The position numbers were made by a program, and so were the translations under genes. A stretch of DNA of 64,000 nucleotides from assembly GCA_014526335.1 (NCBI GenBank), contig JACTAT010000032.1:1169026-1233025 (forward strand), given 5' to 3'. Source of the DNA: Chrysaora quinquecirrha. Lineage: Eukaryota; Cnidaria; Scyphozoa; Semaeostomeae; Pelagiidae. The notes beneath the pieces were generated by a model. The model did no database searches and was not told the DNA's origin. It saw nothing but the letters and a program-made list of their open reading frames with translations. Positions 32,538 to 44,546 of this stretch are shown here, in pieces; positions within the stretch are counted from its first letter, which is position 1; the number at the start of each line of letters is the position of its first letter.

Positions 32538-33803
32538 GTGATTTACAGTACAGCAGACTTGCAAAAGTTTCCTACTTGTCGTCATTTTGCAGAGGCCGTT
32601 GTAAAGGCTTTTTCACAAGGAAAATCGAAAGACACCATTGTACGGTGGGCATGTTGTAAAGAGGAGCATGAAAATGGAGAGAAACACTATCATATGACAA
32701 TAAAGTTAAGTGGGAACAGGAGCTGGTTGCCAGCAAAATGCTACTTGCAGAACAATGATGAGATCTCGGTGCATTTTTCTGATAATGATGACCATCATGA
32801 TTATTATAGCGCCTACAAATACATCACAAAAGAGGATAGCAATGTACTTCACAGCGACGGACACAAAGACCTTTCGAACCCAACATCTCCAAAGACATCA
32901 AAGGCAAGCAAGTCTCACAAGAGAAAGTCCAACGATTTTAATGCTGGTTAAATCAACCAAAAGCAAGATTTCTCAACGGGGAATAAAAGCGGAAGATTGT
33001 CAAACCTAGATGTTGCCGAGCATATAGTAGCGACGAACATAAAAGTAGACAACAAACTATACGCACTTGCTAAGGAGCCGAAAAACGAACGGAAAACCGA
33101 TCTGGCTATGTTCATTCTTGGAAAGTCGCAGAAAAGTCTGAATGACTTGTCTGCTCAGCTGGGAAAATGGAGCATGCACCTGAAGCTATCGAAAGGAGCA
33201 AGAGAACAAGGATGCAAATGATACAAAAAGAACTTGAGCAGGATTGTACGTTTGGTTGCCATGGGAACTGGATAACCTGTGCATTGGAAGTGCTGAGAAA
33301 TAACGAAATCAATGTCTTCTTATTCGCAGCATCATTGAGAGAGCTGTTGTTGAAGGGACATGGAAAATACCGCAATTTAATTATAATTGGCCCAGCTAAC
33401 TGTGGAAAAACTTTCATGCTTAACCCATTGAATGGTTTTTCCTAACGTTCACTAACCCTGCAAACACGAGTTACGCTTGGATAGGGGCAGAGAGGCAGAA
33501 ATTATCTTCTTAAACGACTTTAGGTCATGGAAAGACATTCTAGTACTGCTAGAAGGCCAACCAATTCATTTTGCTGCACCGAAATCAACATATGCCCAAG
33601 ACATTTATTTTGACAAGGACACACCCATTTTGGCAACAAGCAAAGAGCGCATTCAGTACATTGAAAGTACAACACCACAGATGAAAAAGAAAATGAGATG
33701 GTGGAAGCAAGATGGCGAATTTTTGAATTTCGGCATCAAATACCCGAATATGATCAAAAGGACATACCAAAATGCAAGGGATGCTTTGCAGAATAAGTCA
33801 TGA
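32538..33803 (+). pseudogene. HUH-Rep endonuclease plus SF3 helicase relic
   Basis: First block (32538-32951): residues 50-52 are H-Y-H in a hydrophobic setting, the HUH metal site of rolling-circle replication endonucleases. Tyrosines at 89, 90, 93 and 95 (SAYKYITKED) are candidates for the nicking tyrosine. A serine/lysine-rich linker ends in a stop at 32949. Later blocks, in other frames, hold a Walker A GPANCGKT (33389-33412), a Walker B-like hydrophobic run ending in ND at about 33498-33518, and a motif C-like ATSKER. Order and size fit Rep proteins of CRESS-DNA viruses, parvovirus-like replicators or related transposons; I cannot choose. At least three breaks. No capsid gene or origin hairpin was found nearby. 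Confidence 0.72.
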
Positions 33804-34503
33804 TGGGACGTGACATTTAATTTCATCATGACACTGAATATCGTATATTTGTATTCAGTCTACTTTTTCTGTTTTCACGTTTGTATTTTAAAAATTAACA
33901 TAAATCAATAATTAAGTATGTAAAGACCTACTCTGTAATTTAGCTATGACTGCTGATCATAATCTCTATTTTGATATGTGATACATGTGTACTTGATGGG
34001 TAGTGAGCACATTTACTCTTTATAAAAATATTCAGCGAGTCAGCAACAAGTTAGCAACGGGTCAGCAGTTCAAAAATATAAAATCCTATTGGACTCAACA
34101 AGTCAGCACTGGTCAGCACTTCTTTTTAAATATATATATATATATAATTTATAAAAAAGTGTTGCTGACTCGTTCTGACCCGTTGATAACTAAGCATATG
34201 AACATCGCAAATTGCTGACCCATTTTGCTGACCGGTCACTGACTCGTTGCGCTCATTGCTGACCCATATTAACAATCTGTTTATTAGGTAAATTGTTTCT
34301 GAAAACAAGCCATTCCTTGTCATACAAACATACACATCGTTGCAATCAATACTGTACATGCAATCATATACACAACTACAATTAGAAATTAAAAACACAT
34401 AGGAAAATATTGTCGCATGTATGTCTTGCTAGTTGCAATCAAGATTAAAATTGGTGCATACAATGACTAAAACTTTACATTATACAGCAAGACTGTTAAT
34501 CAT
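33804..34503. other. Non-coding; holds a GTCAGCAAC fold-back repeat
   Basis: Between about 34030 and 34270, GAGTCAGCAAC and GGGTCAGCA motifs occur in both orientations around a (TA)n core at 34127-34146. This looks like a small fold-back element. No gene seen. Confidence 0.55.
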
Positions 34504-35575
34504 TTAATACTTAATTCTTTTCCTGTTGGTGGCAATTATCATTTTCACTCGTTTAGGCATTGACTCAATTATAGTATCGATTTTTTCAATTCGAATAGAT
34601 TTCAATACATCCACAACTCTTTGTTGAAATTGCTTCTTTGATTCATAGGAGTGTTACAATCAATCGCTTTTTGTTTGAGTATTCTTTTCGCCATTGCAAA
34701 GACATTCTCAATAGGATTTATGTCTGGACTTCGAGGTGGAATCGGAAAGAGTTCTGAGTTTACACGTTTCATAGCTTGTTTTTCCAGACCACAATTTTGC
34801 GAAGGGTCTCCATCTTTTATCCACATCTGACTGTTCTTTCCAGAAGCTTCTGCTAATGACTGAAAATTTCTGTCCAAAAAGTTTTAGAAGTATTTTCCAT
34901 TCATTTTTTCGTAATACTCTGTGCAAATAACCCCCTTCCAAAAGCTAACAGCAACAACAAACTTCATAGTGCATGCCTGTCCCTTTGCAGTGCAGCCTTG
35001 CAGCAAACCCTCCGCTTTTGATCTCCATACTCTCCCACACGGAGCAAGTGCTTGGTCTTTAGGATTCGTTTTGTACACAAAGCTGACAGCATCTAAATAA
35101 AAAGCGATTCTGGTTTGCCAAAAGTCTTCACTGTGATCTCTGCTAACGTTTTTTTCGAATTTCAAACGTCTCTTTTTGTCAGTATGTGTTAGGAGTCCTT
35201 TCTTGCGTGCCTGTAAATAGTTAAACCCATTTGCATTCAGAAATCTTGTAACAGTTCTTCTAGACACATTTCGTAAATCTGCGCCCTCCATCAACCTTTA
35301 ACAGTCCAATTGGGATTATCTTTTTATATTATTTTTATGAGTCTAAGCAACCTCCTCTTCATTCGATGTAATATTTTGGATGGCCTTCCCCCTGGTTTTC
35401 CTCCCTTATAGTTTCCTGTCCTTGCTTCAAACGATTCCTTCCTTATTCTGTAAATGTGTGCCCTTGAAACTCCAGTTTCTTTAACAATGTTTTCCACTTT
35501 TTCATTTCGTTGCAACAAAATCAAAGCTCGGGTTTCAGGTCTTATGCATCTTGGTCTAACCATTTTTCTGCAGAA
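34504..35575 (-). pseudogene. Tc1/mariner-type transposase, frame-shifted
   Basis: Starts at about 35563 with MVRPRCIRPETRALIL. Helix-turn-helix VKETGVSRAHIYRIRKE, then GGRPSK, then RNVSRRTVTRFLNANGF give the paired-type DNA-binding region. Catalytic candidates: Asp in RIAFYLDAVSF, Asp in IKDGDPSQN, Glu in PDINPIENVF. The end, ESMPKRVKMII to a TAA at 34504-34506, lies in a third frame. Frame changes near 35310, 34890 and 34620 break it. The DGDPSQN and PPRSPDINPIENVF phrases fit a Tc1-like group common in cnidarians. Clear terminal repeats around it were not found. Confidence 0.83.
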
Positions 35576-35764
35576 TAAACATTCCTGAAGTTCTTTGCCT
35601 TCTATTAACATTTGACATCAAATTATATTTCCCAATACCCACGATTTCCATATATGGTTTTTTCAATTCACTATTTTACAATTTTGCCGAATAACAGTGA
35701 GGGGTGCAGATTCTAACTACTTTTATGGCCTTTTTACCCCAAATAATACATCACATTTTAAAGA

Positions 35765-36019
35765 CAATCCTGGACAAAACGTTATGAGATTGGTGCTGTA
35801 ATTTTGCTCTCTAAATGAAATTTCATATTTAGAGACATAAAAATTTGAAAGGCCCCCCTCCCCCCTTAGTCAATGTTGTGGAAAAGTAATAGTAGAGCGC
35901 CTCGAACAAAACTAACTACTTTTTATTGAAAACAACATTAATTAGGGGGGGAGGGGGTGTGATGTTTGAATAATGTAAAGAAAATCCCCGATAGGTCTCC
36001 TAATTATTGTACAGGATTG
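35765..36019. mobile_element. MITE with CAATCCTGGAC ends and C/G-tract stem
   Basis: Left CAATCCTGGACAAAACG is inverted at the right (ATTGTACAGGATTG). The middle is CCCCCCTCCCCCCTTAG plus CAATGTTG, then ACAACATTAATTAGGGGGG, able to form an internal stem. TA follows on the right; GA precedes on the left. Related copies lie at 31905-32057, 55429-55667 and 56932-57188. Confidence 0.75.
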
Positions 36020-36923
36020 TAGGTCCTTTTTCTTGGTCCTAGTCCAGGGTACTGTTCCTTGGTATTAATCTAGGTTCCTTAGTCCATAATAATTGGCCCT
36101 GTTTCTGCTCCCTGTAAAGGGTCCCCTTACTCCAAGTGAGGGAACTATTCCTTGGTCTTAGTCCAAGGGACTAAGTCCATGAAAGTTTCTTAGTTCAGAA
36201 ATTATTCATTGTGGTCTCTCCTGTTCCTTCTGTTGCTTTATCATAAAGTTACACTTAATGTTAATCTTAGTATTGGTATTAGTCTTCTGATCTTAATCAA
36301 TTAATATTAATTCTAGTCTTTCTTTTAATCTATGTGTTAATGTCAATCTAAATCTAAATCTGAATCATAATGTTACTGTTATTGTTTCTTTGTGTAAATA
36401 TTTTAATCAATCTTTATCTTAATCCTTATTTGAATCTTTTCCCTCATCCTATTTCAAGGTCCTTTTTCTTAATTGTATAATTATGCTCCTCAGTCCTGTC
36501 TTGTTCGTAGGTCTTGTTCCAAAGTCTCTTCATTATTCATGTTCTATCCGTTCCACAGCATGTGGGAGGCAGATGTCATACAAAGAGCATGTACAGTCTT
36601 GTACCCTAACTTCCGTGAACAAAACAAAATCAACTTTCAACAGCCAAAAATGTGTCAGTCAAAAAATAATATAGAAACTATTTCTCCTAAAGCAAGCAGA
36701 GGTTATTGAAAAACAGAAAAATTTAGGCTAAATCATTGTGGAAGAAAAAGTTTAGTTTACTTCTTAAAACAAATTGTAAATGAAACCTTTGAAATCACTA
36801 TCATTTCGATTTATTGGAGAAAAACGTACCTGCCTGCTAACAGAGATCAGTGGTGCTTGAGTAAGCATTGCTGTAACCTTTGACTTCGATGTAATGCAGT
36901 CAGTAATGTAATGTACTGTAAAG
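36020..36923. other. Non-coding stretch with CTTAGTCC and TAATCTT repeats
   Basis: 36030-36200 repeats CCTTGGTCTTAGTCC-like phrases and 36240-36440 repeats TTAATCTTAG-like phrases, both low-order. No gene seen. Confidence 0.55.
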
Positions 36924-39900
36924 TTGATTGTGAAAATTAAACAACAGAACGAATTACTGAAAATGCCTGAAGCCAGCTTCCGTCAAAACACAGAAAGTAT
37001 TTGCAAAGTATGCGAAGTCATGCGAAGGGTCACCGTCACCACAGCAAGCTTACATTCTTGTACTCTTGCAAAATGTAATTCACCTGTCAACAGTCCGAAG
37101 AAGTTGCAAGAGGAAAACAGAGATTATTTTCGCATGACTAAACAGAAAACCAAAACCCCTCTTTGAATCCAATAACAGAGACAAATCCAATAACAGAGGC
37201 ATATACTGTTTGCAAAATTATGAAATGAAGTATAATTTTGGCCAACATAACTTCATGTCAAACATGGAGCAACAAAAAAAAACAGTAAAAAGCATCAAGA
37301 AAGATTTAATTTGAAAAACCAGCATTGGAAGGAATCCACAGCATTAAAAGTTTCTTTTCAATAAAATTGCCTTTCAAGGACAATGTAAGCAAAGCAAAAG
37401 CGATTTGACATGGAATCTACCTTGAGAGAGTCTCAGTTAATTGGCAAGGTACTTTAATTGACTGTAAGAATAGAATTTTAATCAATGACACAAAAGTTGG
37501 AGTCGACAATGGCAAGGAATCATGGTATCCTGAGCCACACTATAGATTTAAAGTCACAACAAAAGAAGGGAACAATGATTATATGAAGGCACATTTCGCA
37601 GTTTTAATTGAATTAGAGCAAAAGCCCCAAAGAACTTTTTCCAAATGACATGTGTGTAGAATGCAGAAAAATTCCTACACTACCATCTTTCAAAAAGTGG
37701 CTAGTTTTGAGGCATTCACAACTAGATGTAGAAGAGCAGAGAAACTTGCATTCAATCAGAAATGAATGTTTGACTACTGAAGAAAGAAATATCAAATTAA
37801 AGCAACAACAAGAAAAAATTCGGGCAAAGAAATTCTGATATTCTTTCATTAATGAGAGAAAACTTAAAGTTGAGGTTAAGAATGCATTCCCTAAAACTGC
37901 ATCTTGCAGAGCTTGCAAAGAGAGGATCAGTAAATTCAATCTGCTTCCAGATTCAATCGGCAGCTAAGTAAGGGCTCTTGAATGACCAGATGGTTTTTTA
38001 AGGACATTTCAGAGTCAGCTGCTAGCAATTTCCACAGAAAAGGAAATAATGGCAAACAATACAAGGCTGGTGTAAAGGAATTCTATGAAACTAACATGTA
38101 CTAACGTGGTCCTAGACTAGCATCATTTGTTGCTATCAACTTGTGCAGTCAAGAGATCCACACAGCATATCGGTGGAGGGATAAAAAGCGAATAGACTTA
38201 CAGTTTGAGATCAAAGAATAAAATGTTATTTTTATAAGTAAAGCATATAGAGAAATCATGAACAAGAGAGGAGTAACACATGTACTGTTTGAAATATCTG
38301 AGGATGTGAAGGAAATAGTTTATTTTCAGGAGATAGATAAGTTGGTTGGATTTTGTGGTAAGCATGCATGTACAAAGGACTGTAATGTTGAAGTTGGAGA
38401 AGGTGAAAACAGAGTTACAGAAATATTGTTTCTGGTTTTCAAATGTAGGAGGCTGGTGGCTATGCTGGAGAAATTTTGCTAAATCCTCTCCATCCAAGTC
38501 TTCCAAAGCTTCCTGTTTAAGTGTTGTCAACTTGTAATAAGTTTGACAGTCAGATTGTTAGAAATGAACGGGATACAGTGCAGAAAATGTACAACAAGCG
38601 TCTTTGGGTGAATCTTGGTCCTTTGATTGGTCAGGCGTCAGATGGAGACTCAAGGAGGAGAAAATTATTTTTAGAACAGATGACATCCACAGCAGGCTTA
38701 AGAGTCTAGCCCATTTCAAAAGACCATGCATTTATATTCTCTTGCAAACAAGTTGAGCAATGTGAATGTCAGAAATATGACTTGATTGTTTAAGTGACAT
38801 TGACTATATTCATTGTTATAAAAAATTGATCAACAATCTTGATTCAAATATACTATGTTTACAAATGGGTCAATATCTTGCTCACATGAATCACTTACAG
38901 TACTTATATGAAAATTACCGTGTGGAAAGGCATGGTATGACTCGTTGTGATATAGATAGAGATGATTGTCAGAACTGGAAGTCTGCACAGAGATTGTCAT
39001 TAAGGCAAGTCAGGGAATGTCTTGAAGAGCTGAGTAAGAAGGAAAGGAGCTTTTCCTCAGAAGCAAGCATTGCTTATCTTCAAGTAACCTGGTATAATGT
39101 GGAGATAATCTGCAGTCCAACAGCTAGCCTAGCTACAATAATCAAATATGCTGGAACAGTTTGTCACTTTTTTGCCATTTTGAGGAACTGGGTTTCAAGG
39201 CAAAAGAAGCTTAAATTGCAAATAAAAAATTAGAACAAGACAAAGCTTTATGGATAACTTACATTCATGTCATTGTGCTGTACTTTTAATCTCCTTTCAG
39301 TGGCACACTTTTCCACATCTGGCCTTTCATCTAGATCATCAGATTTTTACGAAAGTTACTAGAGCCAGAATGGGCGGTTGGTAGCCAATAGCACAATTAC
39401 TCTTTTGCAACTTTGCGAAGGAATATGAATCACCATATCCATTTGGAGCAGATAGAAGCAGACCCTAATTGCCCAAGATATGGGAACAGAAATCCTAAAG
39501 TGGAAAGCATTCGGAAGAAAAAGTACAGCAAAGATGAAGTAGTCAAACCAGACCTGAGAAGTTATCCTACACCTTTTGACGTAGAAATTTATTGGAAAAG
39601 AGGCATTATTATAACACAGTGATTGGCCAAATGCTTAGGTATGCAACCAGACGGGGAAGAGCCAGCAAAATGCTTATGGTTCTATGAGCCATTCTGTGAG
39701 ATTGAAGTGACAGGAATTAACAGCAGAGAGGATGTAGCTGAAACAATTGCTACTGCAGATGCAGGTAAGAATCTGCAGAATGACTGATTAAACAAAATGA
39801 CTCTTCTCTGTGATTTTTCATAAATTGAAGTGTGTTTTTTCTTAATCTTGTTCAACAGAAAAGGTATGCGAGATTGACTTGTCCCTCACAGTGGATGCTG

Positions 39901-39930
39901 AATATCAAGCAGAAGCTCTCAACTTTTAAA
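36924..39930 (+). pseudogene. Unclassified cnidarian-type multi-exon gene relic
   Basis: Blocks on the plus strand in several frames: PTLPSFKKWLVLRHSQLDVE and EERNIKLKQQQEKIRAKKF (37650-37840), KVEVKNAFPKTASCRACKER (37870-37925), EIDKLVGFCGKHACTKDCNV (38330-38390), ASDGDSRRRKLFLEQM (38635-38685), MGQYLAHMNHLQYLYENY and the helical stretch to 39230. Later, SYPTPFDVEIYWKRGI (39560-39605) runs to a GTAAGA donor at 39766, and an exon from about 39859 reads EKVCEIDLSLTVDAEYQAEA. Order and spacing show one long gene with many stops. I recall relatives in many copies in anthozoan genomes, which suggests a mobile origin, and the Asp-rich ASDGDSRRR could be catalytic; that is a guess. No function is claimed. 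Confidence 0.6.
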
Positions 39931-40176
39931 GGTAACAAACATTTTATTTGCAATTGCAGTGTTGATTGCTATTATTTATTATTGATTATGATGCAAGGAA
40001 TTAAAATACAATTTCCTCAATTAAATCTCCAAATAATCATCATAACGAAGTAATTTAGCTTTGCTTCAATAAAATTATGTCTGTGAGGAATGGATAGCTA
40101 ATTGTGTTTTATGTCTTACAGAAAACCTAAAGTATAAAGGGTCAAAATACCTGCATCGAACAAAGAAATATGCATT

Positions 40177-40235
40177 GGCATATACATACACATATACATA
40201 TACACATATACATATATAAATATGAATATACATGC
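40177..40235 (+). repeat. CATATA microsatellite
   Basis: Alternating CATATACATATACA units. Confidence 0.85.
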
Positions 40236-40594
40236 ATATTGCAAGGCAACTCTAGTGCCCCTCCTCAATAAGAATCCAAAACTCTCAGCTGATAGGTGAA
40301 TAACATATTGTTGCATTGTACTGAGAAATAATAATATTGAGCAAGGCTTGTCACTTCATGTTTCCTCAAGTTTCAATACAGTGCACATAATTTTTGTTTC
40401 CTTGCAGGAATTTTTATTGTCTTTCCTAGAAACAGTTTATGAGAACACCAGAAATTTTTTGTGTACTGTAAGTGTCCTTGCACATTTTTTAAAACCATTG
40501 CATTTAAAACCAATTTAAAAAACAAACACACAATTTTCAAGTATAGTGTTAATGTTAACTTACCAAAAAAGCTTTGATTTTTATTCATAAAGTG

Positions 40595-41028
40595 AAAGAG
40601 TGAAAGAGTTCAGCGTTCAGGAAGAGACCCTTTCTGTTAGAAACAAAGCTGGTGATCTTCCCGAGGTTGTTGAGCCAAGCCCCGAAAAGATGCCCGCTGC
40701 TCTTTCCTTTATAACCCCGAAACGGGGTCCAAGTCAAGCGGCTATGTTACAGGCTGCTCATTTGGAGAAAGATGTCTCCCCAACTGAGCCAGCCCCTAAG
40801 ACCCCGGAAAAACGGAAAAAGAGCACGAAAGCACGAAACTCTGCCAAAAAGCAAGACCCAAACACATGTGCACGTTGTGCGAAAGTGTGGAACCATGATG
40901 ATGATGAAACTTGGATCTACTGCGATCATTGCGATGGGTCAACGTGTGAGCCCTGCTCTGGGATTAAGGGCTTGAAAAAATCCCAGCTGAAAAACCTACG
41001 ATTTACGTGTGTGAAATGTTTTAAATAG
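40595..41028 (+). CDS. Exon encoding a C8 PHD-like zinc finger
   Basis: An open frame follows a probable acceptor at about 40592 (CATAAAG). A basic, proline-rich part (SPEKMPAALSFITPKRG, TPEKRKKSTKARNSAKK) precedes four cysteine pairs: CARC, CDHC, CEPC and CVKC, with WIYC before the second. This resembles a PHD/treble-clef finger in which every ligand is cysteine. PHD fingers bind histone tails; whether this one does is unknown. It may be the last exon of the gene at 36924-39930, which has the same strand and ends 700 bases upstream. The frame is intact, unlike that gene. Confidence 0.65.
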
Positions 41029-42187
41029 ATTGGAGAGAATTGAACCCCTTGTAAGTAAGCAAACTCTATGTATACGACTACAGAATCTTTACGTTAATTG
41101 GACTCTGGGCTTCTATGATAACATTTATACACGTCACTATCTTTTTATAAGAAACTCGTAAGAAAACCAGGATTTTCTGTTACCAACTGATAATTTTAAG
41201 AATGCAATCAGCATCATTTCTGATCTGACCTCTGTTTGTTATTTCAAACTTCTAAGGAACTTTCGGCTCCTATAATTCTGGAAAGCAAGAAACATTTAAG
41301 TATTAGGAAAAAGTTACCTCCTGATAAAGGAAAGACGTGTATATCCATGTGCACAAAGGGCCCAGAGTAAATTTGCCTGACACGAAGGAATAGGCTATAT
41401 CAAGGAACATTACAGGCCACTGATTTTCAGATACATTCAAAACAATTTGCCGAAAGGTGTTAATTGAATTTCTATTTCATTATCTGCTTCGTTAACTTGT
41501 CAAAAACTCTAAAATTTGAAACTTTCAAACTCGAGAAAAGGGGCAATCATAAACTTTTAAAGTTCTCGAGCTTAAATCATCCTTCGGTTTCGAAAAGAAG
41601 AGAAATCAGTGGCTGGAAAATTCTCTGGAATATCTATCACTACTATAGTGCTTATAGATACTCTAGATACTCTTTATGCTTATAGATAGCTACTCATACG
41701 GTTGAAATAGTGCTTGGTCTAAACATCCATAATGAAAAGCAACATAAGTTTCAAGTCTCAACTTCATGAAAGATACAAAAAATTGACTTAATTCTATTGA
41801 TATCAGTAGGCCCAAGGATCTTGCAAACATAGCTACTATAAGTGATGCAAAATTAACATTATTCTGTACGCTACTGACTTTCCTTGACTTTTCACTTTTA
41901 AAACTGAATTAGGTCTTGCTTCATAGAAAGGTCTTTAATAAAGTTTCTCTTTTTTGAAACACAGAAATATTGTCTCTTGGCATGAATAGTGGGTTGAGTT
42001 AAAACTGCTTGGGTATGAATAGTGGTCAGAAATTTATGTTTGCTTTTCAGATGTGATTTTAAAACGACATGATAAACTAAGTTTCAAGAATAACTCTTAA
42101 TCAGTTCGGTATTTTTGATACTACTAAATCTGTATAGAGTACCAACGATACTTGGCCCATGAAAGAGTACACAAAAGCTACACGGCT
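41029..42187. other. Non-coding stretch
   Basis: Contains CTTTTTATAAGAAACTCG near 41140, a motif shared with the MITE at 18787-19146. No gene or clear terminus of a transposon seen, although the 3' end of the element carrying 42188-45379 should lie here. Confidence 0.5.
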
Positions 42188-44546
42188 TTACTCTTGCCAA
42201 ATACTGTAGTCTTGCTCCTCACCGATGTATGAAAAGATTTCCATATAAAAGTGGTGCAATGATGCGACAGTTGCTGGGATGTCGTGTTCGTATCTATTCC
42301 TAAAGTATGCTCTTATATTTCGATTTCTAGCATTGTTTATCAGTTTTTCAATTTCCTTCCTGAGAGCACCCTGGTTCTGATTTGAGTTGCTGTCTAATCT
42401 TTTCCTTTCCTCTGGCGTCACAAATACAATTCTGTTTGACGGAGCTACGCTTGGATATTCTTCGTTCAGGTACAAATGTCCAATCTGATAATATCTTCTA
42501 CATCTTGCTAGTTCGGTAGATTTGGTAAGGGAGATGTCAAGCTGATCACCGTCCACGCCATCGAATTGTGTTGTACGGCTTAAGTATATTTTACGACGCA
42601 GAGTTGCCCTCCATAACTGTATAGAATCAGTATTTTCTCTAATTCGATAGCCTTCATTCTTACGTGAAATTCCACTACTTTTGACAATTTTGTCTTTCAA
42701 GGCTTTTAGTGCGTCCAAATTTCTACATGCTGAAAGCCACATTGATTCTGAGGGTACGCCTTTTGGAATCCACGATTTTACGGCTTTGTTGATGTTTTCT
42801 AAAACGAAATCCCAGTCTTCGCCTTTGGAAGGATCGTTGCTTCTACTGATGGAAGAGTAGCTGTCCAAAAGATCTTTTAACTCTGCAGGACAACTTATAT
42901 CGAGGAGCATCAAGTAGGATTCAATATGCTGATAAGTTGGGTGGTTTCTGCCGTAAAAGAGATCCATGAACTTAAATAACGCACTTTTGATAAGCCTAGC
43001 ATTGTTTCTACGAATACCCATCCTGTAGTTTATGATAGCTTGGGCATAGTGCAATGTTTGAGAAAACATATACATGAACCTCTCTTGTCTTGCAGTAAGA
43101 GAGAAAACCTTCAGCTGTTGGGTGGTTTGTCTTAGAGGTGCATTTCTTCTCTGGAAATTCCCCATCACTCAAAGCCTTCAGGTAGCAGAAGACCATTTCT
43201 CGAAGGGAGCCAATGTAAAATATCAGGAGAAGTGACCATGCCTTATGATGATCTGTGCACTTCTTGGCACAATGTTGTGCAGCTTCAGACTTGAATCCCA
43301 TCAAATCGCACAATGTTTTTAGAAAAGGAATCCAATTCAACTCAAAAAATGACTTGATTGCATTCATTTCAATGTGCCCTCCGCCTGGCCTTAGCAAAAC
43401 CCAGTCAAACTCGTAATAGAATTCCATCATGTTATCGTGCTCTGACTTACAATGATCTGAAAATTTGTCAAGACCAAAAAATGACTTATTGCATTCAATA
43501 CACACCCTTGTTCCCTTTATCAAGTTGTAACAAAGTCTAAATGGTAGACCGTCACAGCAAACAATGACCCAATAACGCAAATTGCCACCATACCCGTGCA
43601 AGCCTGCATTTATCCCGATATTCCTTAAAACAAGAGTCAAATTAGCATAGGAGTCTGGATTCAGAAATACTGGATCACCCAAGGATATGTTAGGAGCAGT
43701 TTGCTTATGGTTTGAGGGAATATGGTCATAGTGTTCGTATCTTCCTATTTCTTCATCTTCACCCTCAGGTTGGAATTTTGAGATTTTCTGTGTTGTCGCT
43801 TTTTCCCTAGATTTTGGAAGATCAGGGTCTATAGACTCTACATATTCTCTCATAGTTGCGCGTAGATTTCGTTTACAAATATCACAAATCTGCTTAGATT
43901 TCGGATAGTGAATACCTTGGCTAGATTTGGCACAGTGCATGCATTGGATACAATTTTCCTCTTCATCGAGCCGCTTTATAAGATTTTCAATCTCTTCATT
44001 ACAGTTTTGCTCTTCTGCTTCGTCTAAACTTTCCTTAACATCCTCAATTGCTTTGGAAATGAAATAATATAACTGCTCGTAGTGAGCTTCATCTAGATCT
44101 GCAAAATATTTGTCAGTTGCATCAATGTTACGAATTCTACCTACATGTTCTGATATGCTCTCCTCTGCAAAAAGCCATTTTCTTGGCATGAGGTCGGCAT
44201 TGCTTTGGAGGTTTCCGGACTCATCAAGTTGAATGTATATGGAATTAGTTATAACAGAGGTACTGATTTTGTTTCGAGGTCGCACATTCCAGGACCTTCC
44301 TATGACTTGAGTGTTGTCGAAGGTTATAGCTATATCACCAGATGGGCATTCAAGTGGTTTATCTGCCTGGTTGATTAACCAATCTTTAATGGTCCTATAA
44401 GAACCCCCACCGGTGCCTGATCCATTTAAATCAACAGCTGTTCTACTTCCCGTCTCAGCATAGATCCCAAGACTCTGAAGAAAATTTAAGGGAAATACGC
44501 AACGTCTTTTACTGGCTAGCCAGTAAACAAGTTCAATATTGGACAA
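42188..44546 (-). pseudogene. Probable DDE-type transposon protein (possibly DUF6589-like), C-terminal body
   Basis: Two long frames, 44546-43008 (512 codons) and 43168-42188 (326 codons), overlap and form one protein interrupted by a frameshift near 43100. Notable parts: SGDIAITFDNTQVIGRSWNV with an Asp in a beta-strand-like context; a C-x2-C...C-x2-C finger (CMHC, CDIC); a C2H2-like finger (CIEC then HCKSEH); RPGGGHIEMNAIKSFFEL; then AQAIINYRMGIRRNNARLI and FYGRNHPTYQHIE. The FDN strand, the GGGHIEMN block and the RRNN...RNHP block recur, from memory, in a large cnidarian family that I associate with DUF6589; a DDE-transposase fold is my inference. It continues upstream into 45379-44516 across a frameshift at a T6 run (about 44550). 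Confidence 0.62.

Noticed and set aside
34030..34270. Origin hairpin of the neighbouring Rep-like relic
   Set aside because: The GTCAGCAAC fold-back lies on one side only, is AT-cored and looks like a separate small element; no nonanucleotide-type nick site is recognisable.
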